46,046 nucleotides of DNA from positions 1 through 46,046 of the forward strand of contig CALGNK010000029.1 in the NCBI GenBank assembly GCA_937958695.1, read 5' to 3'. The notes below the pieces were generated by a model. That model ran no database searches. It saw only the letters and a list, made by a program, of their open reading frames with translations, and had not been told where the DNA came from. The position numbers and the translations under genes were made by a program. Of the stretch, positions 25,083-32,930 are shown piece by piece (the first letter of the stretch is position 1; each line of letters begins with the position of its first letter). Source of the stretch: an uncultured bacterium. GTDB lineage: Bacteria; DUMJ01.

Positions 25083-26180
25083 CTACTTCCAGTCTAATTC
25101 TGCCTTTCTAATAAGTTCTTTGGCTGGCTCCAAGTCCATTGTAGGAAATAGAAGATATAACCCATCAGAACCGTAGCGTTTTACTATTCTATCTGCTTTT
25201 CTTACTATTTCATCAAAATCACCATCACTTATGCTTATCCATAAAGATTTACCAGCCTTTTTTACCATATCATATATAGGATACCAATCCTCGCTACCAC
25301 CATCTGGCTTACCTGCTCCTGGAGTCCACTGTAAAGCATCTAGGTCTTTTACACTCATTATAGCTGGAAGATGCTTTATAGCATCTGGACCATCTAGATG
25401 ATACAACGTATAATCAAGTTTACTACAGAGGTAACTCAAAGATGGTATAAAGAACTCTTGAAATTGTCTTGGGGACATAACTGCAGAAAAATCGCACTGA
25501 ATCTTAGCGGTCTTTCCTGGACCCCATATAGAAAAGACTGTATAGATGCTTCCACCGTCTTTATCCTTTACTATCTCATAGATAGCATCATAGTATATAA
25601 AATAAAGCCTATCTATTTGATTTATGTACTCCTTTATTAAATCAGGTGTGTCTATTAGATCATAGATAAGGTTTTGAGCTCCTCTTAGTGAGGCAAGAAT
25701 ATCAATGCTTTCTATTATATCTGGGATACTTACTGGAAAATCATCTTTAGCTAACTCTTTTGCTCTTCTAACCAAACTTAAATGACGCTTCCACCAGTAA
25801 TTATTCTCATCATATCTTAATGTTCCCCATTCTTCCCAATTTGTCTTGACACATGGTGTATACCATACTGTATCCCAAGAAAAAATTGGCTCAGAACCAA
25901 GATAAGTCGCCATCGATCCTGGGCCTATATTTACATTAAGCACAGGAAAGGACTCAGCAAGGAAAAGATGAGTCCTACAGTAGTTTCTAAGCTCTTTTAC
26001 TTTTCTTTCTACATCCAAGTGAAATTCTTCAGGAGTTTTGGGAGGGTCAACAGGCTCTAAAGGCTCTATTGGTTCTTCTAACTTTGCTACAATCCTCATC
26101 ATAGGTCTATCTATCTTTGAATGGTTCCACCAAGCTATAAAGCGACTCTTTGTTTCTTCCCAATTAGATTTATACTTCAT
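25083..26180 (-). CDS. UroD/MtaA-superfamily protein, HxD type lacking the distal Cys (paralogue 3)
   Basis: About 365 residues, the most divergent of the three UroD-superfamily proteins here. It starts YKSNWEETKSRFIAWWNHSKIDRPMM and has an HLDGPDA segment (His261, Asp263 counted from the ATG) in place of the HxC motif; the C-terminal Cys position reads GLYLLFPTMD with no Cys, so the classical zinc site is absent or altered. Trp-rich N-terminal segments are typical of a UroD-like group often seen beside glycoside hydrolases in anaerobes. The start is the ATG at 26180, behind AAGAGGTG; the open frame reaches a GTG at 26189 inside that site. It follows the split transketolase genes by about 30 bases. 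Function unknown. Confidence 0.7.
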   Translation of the reverse strand: MKYKSNWEETKSRFIAWWNHSKIDRPMMRIVAKLEEPIEPLEPVDPPKTPEEFHLDVERKVKELRNYCRTHLFLAESFPVLNVNIGPGSMATYLGSEPIFSWDTVWYTPCVKTNWEEWGTLRYDENNYWWKRHLSLVRRAKELAKDDFPVSIPDIIESIDILASLRGAQNLIYDLIDTPDLIKEYINQIDRLYFIYYDAIYEIVKDKDGGSIYTVFSIWGPGKTAKIQCDFSAVMSPRQFQEFFIPSLSYLCSKLDYTLYHLDGPDAIKHLPAIMSVKDLDALQWTPGAGKPDGGSEDWYPIYDMVKKAGKSLWISISDGDFDEIVRKADRIVKRYGSDGLYLLFPTMDLEPAKELIRKAELDWK

Positions 26181-26212
26181 AATATTCACCTCTTATTAAA
26201 AAGATTTTATAT

Positions 26213-27160
26213 CTAACCTCTTCTTAATCCTTCCAAAATAATATCGCATATATTCTCTGGAACAATTCCATAATATCTTAAAATCTCTTTCTGTGAACCG
26301 GTAATAGAGAACTCATCTGGAATCCCTAACATAACCACTTTTACTGGAAATCTTCGAGTAATAACTTCTGCTACTGCAGAACCTAACCCACCTCTTATAT
26401 TATGTTCTTCAACAGTAACAATAAGTTTAGTCTTCTTGGCAGATTCGAAAATAATCTCTTCATCTATAGGCTTGATAGTATGCATATCTATAACTCTAGC
26501 ATAGATACCCTTATATCCTAAAAGAACTCCAGTATTATAAGCCGTCTTTACTACTTCTCCAGTAGCAATTATAGTTACATCTTCGCCATCTAATAGAATA
26601 TTTCCCTTCCCTATCTCAAATGGGACATCTTCATTACTGTATACATTCTCTATTGGGTTTCTACCTATTCTTACATATACAGGACCGATATAAGATACGA
26701 GCTTTTTAACCAAGATTCTTATCTGGTTCACATCTGACGGAAGGATAACAGTCATATTTGGGATAGCTCTCATAAAAGCAATATCCTCAAGTGCATGGTG
26801 AGTAGAACCTAAAGGTCCGTAACTAACACCTCCACTAACACCTATAAGTTTTACATTTCTACCCGTATAGGCAATATCTATTTTTATCTGTTCTATACTT
26901 CTTGTAGTTAAAAAGCAAGCTGGAGAAAAAATGAAAGGTTTCTTTCCACAGCTAGCTAATCCACTAGCAATACTTACGAGATTCTGTTCTGCAATTCCTA
27001 CATCTATAAATTGCTCAGGTAGATATTTAGCGAAATTTTCCACACTAGCAGAACCTCTAGAATCAGAAGTCAAAACGATAATATCTCTATCCTCCTTAGC
27101 TAACTCAAACAATGTATCACTAAAAACTTTTCTACTTGGTAATAGTATTTTTTGATCCAT
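26213..27160 (-). CDS. transketolase, C-terminal subunit (split type)
   Basis: A 315-residue protein covering the pyrimidine-binding and C-terminal domains of transketolase. Landmarks are the VDVGIAEQNLVSIASGLA segment (catalytic Glu near residue 57) that activates thiamine diphosphate, the TRSIEQIKIDIAY stretch and the GGVSYGPLGSTHHALEDIA loop. It pairs with the N-terminal subunit encoded eight bases upstream; AGGAGG precedes the ATG. Split transketolases move two-carbon units in the pentose phosphate pathway in many thermophiles and anaerobes; the same architecture is used by the AptA/AptB enzyme for apulose 4-phosphate, and the sequence alone does not decide. Confidence 0.92.
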   Translation of the reverse strand: MDQKILLPSRKVFSDTLFELAKEDRDIIVLTSDSRGSASVENFAKYLPEQFIDVGIAEQNLVSIASGLASCGKKPFIFSPACFLTTRSIEQIKIDIAYTGRNVKLIGVSGGVSYGPLGSTHHALEDIAFMRAIPNMTVILPSDVNQIRILVKKLVSYIGPVYVRIGRNPIENVYSNEDVPFEIGKGNILLDGEDVTIIATGEVVKTAYNTGVLLGYKGIYARVIDMHTIKPIDEEIIFESAKKTKLIVTVEEHNIRGGLGSAVAEVITRRFPVKVVMLGIPDEFSITGSQKEILRYYGIVPENICDIILEGLRRG

Positions 27161-27168
27161 TATTCCTC

Positions 27169-27981
27169 CTAAGCAAGTTCTTCCATTATTCTAGCAAATT
27201 CTTCCTCAGTTGGAACTTTATGATGCCATTCAGCTTTATTCTCAATGAACGATACCCCTCTACCTTTTATTGTATGAGCTATTATTAGGGTAGGTTTATT
27301 TCGAGTAATAGGAGTATTCTCAAATACATTAATAAGCTCTTTTATATCATGCCCATTTACCTCTATTACACTCCAGCCAAAAGCTTTCCATTTATCTGAC
27401 AAATCTTCTAGGCTCATAACACTTTCGGTAGGACCTCCAATCTGTAGTCTATTCCTATCAACTATACCAACCAAATTATCAAGTCTATAATGACTAGCAG
27501 ACATTCCAGCTTCCCATATAGAACCTTCTGCCTGTTCTCCATCACCCATAAGAACATATACTTTATAGTCTCTATTATCCACCTTTCCAGCTAAAGCCAT
27601 CCCTACACCAATAGATAATCCATGTCCAAGAGAACCTGTATTTGCTTCCACTCCAGGGATCTTAACTGTTGGATGTCCAGTTAAGCGAGAGTTAAATTTA
27701 CAATAAGTCTCAAGCTCCTCTCTATCTATAAAACCTAGATCTGCCAAAATAGCATAATATCCCTCAACACTATGCCCCTTACTAAGGATAAATCTATCTC
27801 TATCAGGCCAATCAGGGTTCTTAGGATCTATCCTGAGTATTCTATAGTATAATGTAACAAGTATCTCTACAGATGAAAGAGAACCACCTATATGTCCAGA
27901 CTTCGCCTGATAGATCATTCTCACAATAGTTCTTCTTATATCCTTCGCTTTATCTTTTAGGTATTCTACATCTCTCTCCAT
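27169..27981 (-). CDS. transketolase, N-terminal subunit (split type)
   Basis: A 270-residue thiamine-diphosphate-binding subunit. It shows the GHIGGSLSSVEILVTLYYR start, the SKGHSVEGYYA and TGSLGHGLSIGVGMA segments and the cofactor motif GDGEQAEGSIWEAG...DRN (about 148-180) that binds magnesium and diphosphate. It forms the active enzyme with the next gene. GGAG lies six bases before the ATG, and a divergent promoter region separates it from the DUF4038-type hydrolase gene on the other strand. Confidence 0.92.
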   Translation of the reverse strand: MERDVEYLKDKAKDIRRTIVRMIYQAKSGHIGGSLSSVEILVTLYYRILRIDPKNPDWPDRDRFILSKGHSVEGYYAILADLGFIDREELETYCKFNSRLTGHPTVKIPGVEANTGSLGHGLSIGVGMALAGKVDNRDYKVYVLMGDGEQAEGSIWEAGMSASHYRLDNLVGIVDRNRLQIGGPTESVMSLEDLSDKWKAFGWSVIEVNGHDIKELINVFENTPITRNKPTLIIAHTIKGRGVSFIENKAEWHHKVPTEEEFARIMEELA

Positions 27982-28002
27982 AAGAATCTCCTTTTTTAAG
28001 AT

Positions 28003-28031
28003 ATTCTATATGTAAAAGCTAACACTTTCAA
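28003..28031 (-). promoter_or_regulatory. promoter of the transketolase unit in a divergent region
   Basis: Minus-strand TTGAAA (28026-28031) and TAGAAT (28003-28008) are 17 bases apart and 22 bases before the start codon. On the plus strand the same -35 block (TTTCAA) with TATAGA at 28049-28054, also 17 bases apart, could drive the hydrolase gene, so the two promoters may face each other over shared bases; the plus-strand one is weak. Confidence 0.55.
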
Positions 28032-28083
28032 GTTTCGTATGGTAAAATTATAGATATTAATATTATACAAGGAGGGAAGACTT

Positions 28084-29532
28084 ATGCCAGATACAGTTGA
28101 AAAGTGGGGAATCTTTGAATTAACTTTGAATGGTCCGTCGGATGGAAACCCTTTCTTAGATGTAAAAATCAGTGCAGAATTCAGATTCAAAAATAAAGAA
28201 GTATTTGTAGAAGGATTCTATGATGGAGAAGGAATCTATAAGGTAAGATTTATGCCTGATTCCGAAGGGGAGTGGAGTTTTGTAACTTCAAGTAATTGTA
28301 GTGAATTGGATAGTATAAAAGGTAAATTTACATGTATACCTCCATCTTCTAATAACCATGGGCCAGTAAGGGTAGTAAATACCTATCACTTTGCATACGA
28401 AGATGGGACTCCTTACTATCCTATAGGTACAACCTGTTATGCATGGATACATCAAGGAGATGAATTGGAAAGACAAACACTAGAGACACTAAAAAATTCT
28501 CCATTCAATAAGCTTAGGATGTGTATATTTCCAAAACATTACGAATTTAACAAGAATGAACCAGTATATTATCCATTTGAAGGATCATTAGAGAAAGGCT
28601 GGGATTTTACAAGATTTAACATAAAATTCTTTAGACACTTAGAACAGAGGATAAAAGACCTGCAAGAGCTTAATATAGAAGCAGATCTTATTCTCTTTCA
28701 TCCGTATGATAGATGGGGATTTTCAGATATGGGACAAGAGGCAGATGATAGATATCTTAAATATGTTATAGCAAGACTATCTGCTTTTAGAAATGTATGG
28801 TGGTCCCTAGCAAATGAGTATGATATTATGAAAACCAAGACTCTCTTAGACTGGGAAAGATTTGCTAAGATCATAGTAGAAAATGACCCTTATCAGCACT
28901 TAAGATCAATTCATAATTGTAGAACTATATATGATTTTACAAAACCATGGGTAACACACTGCAGTATCCAAAGAGTCGATTGGTATAAGACTGCTGAAAA
29001 TACAGAGCTTTGGAGAGAAATGTATAAAAAACCAGTAGTTATAGATGAATGTGCCTATGAAGGAAATATACATCGTGGATGGGGAAGTATAACTGCTGAA
29101 GAGATGGTACGTAGATTCTGGGAAGGATATGTTCGTGGTGGTTATGTTGGTCATGGAGAAACATATGTTCACCCAGAGGATATACTCTGGTGGTCAAAGG
29201 GTGGAAAACTTTATGGTAAGAGCCCTGAAAGGATAGCATTCTTAAAAAAGATAATAGAAGAAGGTCCTCCGTACGGAATTAATCCTATAAGGATCGACTC
29301 TGATATACCCTGTGGCGGGGTAGAAAACAAATATTACATAGTATACCTAGGCTTTAATCAACCGGTCTATAGAATCTTTAAAATGCCCCCTGGAATAAAA
29401 TATAAGGTGGATATTATAGATACATGGAATATGACCATAGAAGAGGTTCCAGGGATATTTGAAGGGACATTCAGAATAGATCTTCCAGGTAGACCATATA
29501 TAGCAGTAAGAATGAGAGCAATAGAGGGATAG
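28084..29532 (+). CDS. DUF5060/DUF4038/DUF5605-type glycoside hydrolase (apiosidase-like barrel)
   Basis: A 482-residue cytoplasmic protein. Residues 1 to about 80 form a beta domain of the DUF5060 type (KWGIFELTLNGPSDGNPF, then VRFMPDSEGEWSF). The TIM barrel of the DUF4038 type follows, opening with PYYPIGTTCYAW near residue 120; Glu245 in SLANEYD and Glu322 in VIDECAYEG are at the acid/base and nucleophile positions of clan GH-A. A short C-terminal beta domain (DUF5605-like) completes it. DUF4038 barrels include the GH140 apiosidases, but the family is broad and many members are uncharacterised. AAGGAGGG lies seven bases before the ATG. It is followed after four bases by the FGGY kinase gene, implying linked function. 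Confidence 0.8.
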   Translation: MPDTVEKWGIFELTLNGPSDGNPFLDVKISAEFRFKNKEVFVEGFYDGEGIYKVRFMPDSEGEWSFVTSSNCSELDSIKGKFTCIPPSSNNHGPVRVVNTYHFAYEDGTPYYPIGTTCYAWIHQGDELERQTLETLKNSPFNKLRMCIFPKHYEFNKNEPVYYPFEGSLEKGWDFTRFNIKFFRHLEQRIKDLQELNIEADLILFHPYDRWGFSDMGQEADDRYLKYVIARLSAFRNVWWSLANEYDIMKTKTLLDWERFAKIIVENDPYQHLRSIHNCRTIYDFTKPWVTHCSIQRVDWYKTAENTELWREMYKKPVVIDECAYEGNIHRGWGSITAEEMVRRFWEGYVRGGYVGHGETYVHPEDILWWSKGGKLYGKSPERIAFLKKIIEEGPPYGINPIRIDSDIPCGGVENKYYIVYLGFNQPVYRIFKMPPGIKYKVDIIDTWNMTIEEVPGIFEGTFRIDLPGRPYIAVRMRAIEG

Positions 29533-29536
29533 TTCT

Positions 29537-31033
29537 ATGAACAATAGGTATATTCTGACAATAGATCAGAGCACATCAGCAACAAAGGCTATAATATTTG
29601 ATAATAAAGGTAGATTAATACATAGATATAATATCTCCCATAAGCAGTACTATCCAAAACCTGGATGGGTTGAGCATGATCCAGAAGAGATATTTGATAA
29701 TACTTTAAAGGCTATAAAAGGGGTAACTAAAGAGAGTGGAGTAAGTCTAAGTGAAGTTATAGCCATCTCTATAACGAACCAGAGAGAAACCGCACTGGTA
29801 TGGGATAGGAAAACTGGTAAACCCATATATAATGCCATTGTATGGCAATGTAAGAGAAGTGCTAATATCTGTGAAAGATTGGAAAAAGAAGGTTTAGGAT
29901 TAATGATAAAGGAGAAGAGTGGGCTTAACCTCTCTCCTTACTTCTCCGCATCAAAGATTAGATGGATTTTAGAAAATGTAGAATCTGCTAAGGAGAAAGC
30001 TAGAAGAGGAGAACTTCTCTTCGGAACAATCGATTCATGGCTTATCTGGAAGTTCACAGAGGGTAAGAATCACTTTACAGATTATACCAATGCAAGTAGA
30101 ACACAATTATTAAATATTAAAGATTTAAAATGGGACAGAGAACTTCTTGAAATATTTGAAATTCCAGAGTCTATGCTTCCTGAATTAAAGCCTTCTGATG
30201 AAATATTTGGATGTTTAGAGATAGAGGGCATAGGAAATAAGCTTCCAATAACAGGAGTCATCGGGGATTCACATGGAGCATTATTCGGACAGACTTGTTT
30301 TGAAAAAGGAACAGCGAAGGCAACTTATGGAACAGGTTCTTCTGTTATGATGAACATTGGAAAAGAGGCACTTATCCCTTCAAGTGGAATAGTAAGCTCC
30401 TTAGGGTGGGTTCTCAAAAAAGATATAAGTTACGTTTTGGAGGGTAATATAAATTACACAGGGGCAACGATAAAGTGGCTAGTAGAGAATCTAGAATTAA
30501 TTTCTGACCCTAGAGAATCAGGTATTATAGCAAGTTCTGTTGAAGATAATGGAGGGGTCTATCTTGTTCCTGCATTTGTAGGACTTGGTGCTCCATACTG
30601 GGATAGTGAAGCTAGAGCTATAATAACTGGAATCTCATCAAGTACAAAGAAGGCGCATATAGTAAGGGCAGCGGAAAAATCTATAGCCTATCAAATAAAA
30701 GATATTATAGAGTTAATGATAGAAGAATCTAAAATACCATTGAAAGAACTTCGAGTTGATGGAGGACCAACAAGAGATAACTTTCTAATGCAATTTCAGT
30801 CAGACATTCTAAATGTTCCGGTAATAAAAGTAAAGATAGAAGAATTATCTGCACTTGGTTCTGTATTCATAGTGGGACTAGCCCTAGGTTTATGGGATGG
30901 ATTTAGAGAGTTAATAGCACTTAGAGATATAGATACAATATTCAGTCCTAAGATGTCGAAAGAGGAAATAGATAGGTTATACAGAGGATGGAAGCAAGCT
31001 GTGAAACGTAGTCTAAGTAAGATAATTACCTAA
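29537..31033 (+). CDS. glycerol kinase-like FGGY carbohydrate kinase
   Basis: A 498-residue ATP-dependent kinase close to GlpK along its whole length (YPKPGWVEHDPEEIF, AIVWQCKRSANICERL, LLFGTIDSWLIWK, TDYTNASRTQLLNI, GVYLVPAFVGLGAPYWD, LRVDGGPTRDNFLMQFQSDI). Glycerol-contact residues Arg83 and Glu84 (NQRET), the PYFSASK Tyr and Asp244 are kept. However the GDQQ loop of E. coli GlpK is GDSH (Ser245, His246), and the ATP loop DQGTTSS reads DQSTSAT. These changes suggest a paralogue that may use another polyol or ketose. It is tightly linked to the DUF4038-type hydrolase gene and has no glycerol facilitator or glycerol-3-phosphate dehydrogenase beside it. AGAGGGA lies upstream of the ATG. Confidence 0.82.
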   Translation: MNNRYILTIDQSTSATKAIIFDNKGRLIHRYNISHKQYYPKPGWVEHDPEEIFDNTLKAIKGVTKESGVSLSEVIAISITNQRETALVWDRKTGKPIYNAIVWQCKRSANICERLEKEGLGLMIKEKSGLNLSPYFSASKIRWILENVESAKEKARRGELLFGTIDSWLIWKFTEGKNHFTDYTNASRTQLLNIKDLKWDRELLEIFEIPESMLPELKPSDEIFGCLEIEGIGNKLPITGVIGDSHGALFGQTCFEKGTAKATYGTGSSVMMNIGKEALIPSSGIVSSLGWVLKKDISYVLEGNINYTGATIKWLVENLELISDPRESGIIASSVEDNGGVYLVPAFVGLGAPYWDSEARAIITGISSSTKKAHIVRAAEKSIAYQIKDIIELMIEESKIPLKELRVDGGPTRDNFLMQFQSDILNVPVIKVKIEELSALGSVFIVGLALGLWDGFRELIALRDIDTIFSPKMSKEEIDRLYRGWKQAVKRSLSKIIT

Positions 31034-31066
31034 TTTGATGAGTCAATTTAGAGAAACGTTGCATAC

Positions 31067-31095
31067 TTGATTGTTTTAGAATAAAACTATAGAAT
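31067..31095 (+). promoter_or_regulatory. promoter of the second ABC exporter gene
   Basis: TTGATT (31067-31072) and TAGAAT (31090-31095) separated by 17 bases, 43 bases ahead of the exporter start. It makes the exporter a separate unit from the kinase gene. Confidence 0.6.
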
Positions 31096-31138
31096 ATTAG
31101 ATAGCTAAATAAAAAACTACTATAAATAGGTGATTGAT

Positions 31139-32917
31139 ATGAAATATTTAATTAGATTGATAAAGATTGCTAAGCCTTACTGGAAGTATCTAATAATCTC
31201 TGGCATCAGCACTATAGCAATAACTGGAATAAATCTACTTGGACCTTGGTTAGCTAGACAACTCATTAATATCATTACAAATTTAGAGAAATATCCAGAT
31301 CCAAAGGGATATATAATAAAACTTTCTCTTATTTTGATAGTTTCTTACATAGCAAGGATAGTATTTCAATTCCTAGCTAGTTATCTATCACATTACGCTG
31401 CATGGAATTTGGTAGCCTATATGAGAGGACTAGTCTACAACAAACTCCAACAGTTATCATTTAGATTCTTTCAAGATAAACAGACTGGACAACTCATGTC
31501 AAGAGTAGTAAACGATACCGCTAACTTCGAAGCCCTCATTGCTCATGCAGTCCCTGACTTATTTACAAACGCCCTTATAATTTTGGGAGTCGTAGTTATA
31601 CTATTTATAGTAAATCCGACTTTAGCTCTCTTATCTCTATTTCCTATTCCGTTTTTAGTATATACAGGAGCAAGATTCGCCAAACGTGTCCTTCCAAACT
31701 TTAGAGAAGCGCAGAGAGCCCTTGCAGATCTAAATGCAGACTTGCAGGATAATATATCTGGTATAAGAGAGATACAACTATTTAATCAGCAAAAGAAGGA
31801 ATTATCTAAGATTCAAAATAAAGCCTACAGACATATACAAGCTTTGCTAAATGCATTGAGATTAAGTGCTGTCTTTCATCCAACGGTAACCTTCTTAAGT
31901 TCTATTGGAACAGTAGTCGTCTCTTCTATTGGTGGAATAATGGCTCTAAGCGGAAAAGTCTCTGCAGGAGATATTGTAGGGTTTATGCTCTACTTGAATA
32001 TGTTCTATCAACCTATAACAGCTCTTAGCCACGTAATAGAAAACATCCAGCAGGCATTAGCAGGAGCAGAAAGGGTATTTGAGATATTAGAGACTGAGTC
32101 AGAGATAAAAGAAAAACCAAATGCCATCGAGCTTAAAGATGTAAAGGGTAAGGTTACGTTTGAAAATGTAAGCTTTTCGTATGATAAGAAGGTTCCAGTG
32201 TTAAAGAATATCTCGTTTAACATAGAACCAGGACAAATGGTTGCCTTTGTAGGACCTACTGGTGTAGGAAAGACAACTATAATGTATCTTCTAGTCAGAT
32301 TCTTTGATCCCGATTCTGGAAATATAAAGATAGATGACATAGATGTTAGAGACGTCACTCTAAAATCATTACACGACAATATAAGTATGGTAATGCAAGA
32401 TGTTTTTCTATTTAATGGAACTATAGCAGAAAATATTGCATATGGGAAAGAAAATGCTACCATGGAAGAGATAATAAATGCTGCAAAGATCGCCTGTGCC
32501 CATGATTTCATTATAGAACTTCCTGATGGATACAATACTTATATAGGCGAAAGAGGAGTAAAACTTTCAGGTGGGCAGAAACAAAGGTTAGCCATTGCTA
32601 GAGCGGTCCTTAAAAATGCCCCCATATTAATATTTGATGAGGCAACTTCTTCGGTTGATACCGAAACTGAGAATAAGATTCAAGAGGCTATAAATAACCT
32701 CGCAGGGACAAGGACTATTCTTATAATAGCCCATAGGTTATCAACGGTTAAAAAAGCAGATAAGATTATTGTGTTGAAAGATGGAGAAATAATAGAGGAA
32801 GGAACACACGAAGAACTTTTAGCCCTAAGAGGCCTCTATTATCATCTAAGTTCTGCACAGTTTGTAGAGCAGGAGTTGTATAACTTCAAAGGGATAAGAG
32901 TCCTAGAAAACAGGTAA
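31139..32917 (+). CDS. MsbA/LmrA-like ABC exporter (fused permease and ATPase)
   Basis: About 592 residues. The membrane domain (about 1-310) has six likely helices, beginning IAKPYWKYLIISGISTIAIT, and the FFQDKQTGQLMSRVVND coupling segment. In the ATPase, Walker A GPTGVGKTT is at about 372-380 from the ATG, the signature LSGGQKQR about 100 residues later, Walker B ILIFDEATSSVD, and IAHRLSTV carries the switch His. The frame is open from a GTG at 31130, which is part of the AGGTGAT ribosome site; the ATG at 31139 is preferred. It is a half-transporter that would dimerise and export lipids, drugs or peptides. It converges on the malic enzyme gene with a 13-base gap and no terminator. Confidence 0.9.
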   Translation: MKYLIRLIKIAKPYWKYLIISGISTIAITGINLLGPWLARQLINIITNLEKYPDPKGYIIKLSLILIVSYIARIVFQFLASYLSHYAAWNLVAYMRGLVYNKLQQLSFRFFQDKQTGQLMSRVVNDTANFEALIAHAVPDLFTNALIILGVVVILFIVNPTLALLSLFPIPFLVYTGARFAKRVLPNFREAQRALADLNADLQDNISGIREIQLFNQQKKELSKIQNKAYRHIQALLNALRLSAVFHPTVTFLSSIGTVVVSSIGGIMALSGKVSAGDIVGFMLYLNMFYQPITALSHVIENIQQALAGAERVFEILETESEIKEKPNAIELKDVKGKVTFENVSFSYDKKVPVLKNISFNIEPGQMVAFVGPTGVGKTTIMYLLVRFFDPDSGNIKIDDIDVRDVTLKSLHDNISMVMQDVFLFNGTIAENIAYGKENATMEEIINAAKIACAHDFIIELPDGYNTYIGERGVKLSGGQKQRLAIARAVLKNAPILIFDEATSSVDTETENKIQEAINNLAGTRTILIIAHRLSTVKKADKIIVLKDGEIIEEGTHEELLALRGLYYHLSSAQFVEQELYNFKGIRVLENR

Positions 32918-32930
32918 TATCAATTTCTCA

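Noticed and set aside
11182-26180. Heme biosynthesis (HemE) for the UroD-superfamily genes
   Set aside because: No hemA/B/C/H neighbours, altered or zinc-type active-site motifs, and glycan-gene context.
32008-32535. 175-codon open frame antisense to the second ABC exporter
   Set aside because: It is the reverse complement of a well-conserved ATPase domain, has no ribosome site and reads as an unnatural Ser/Ile/Phe-rich protein; low stop density on the antisense of AGA/ATA-rich genes explains it.
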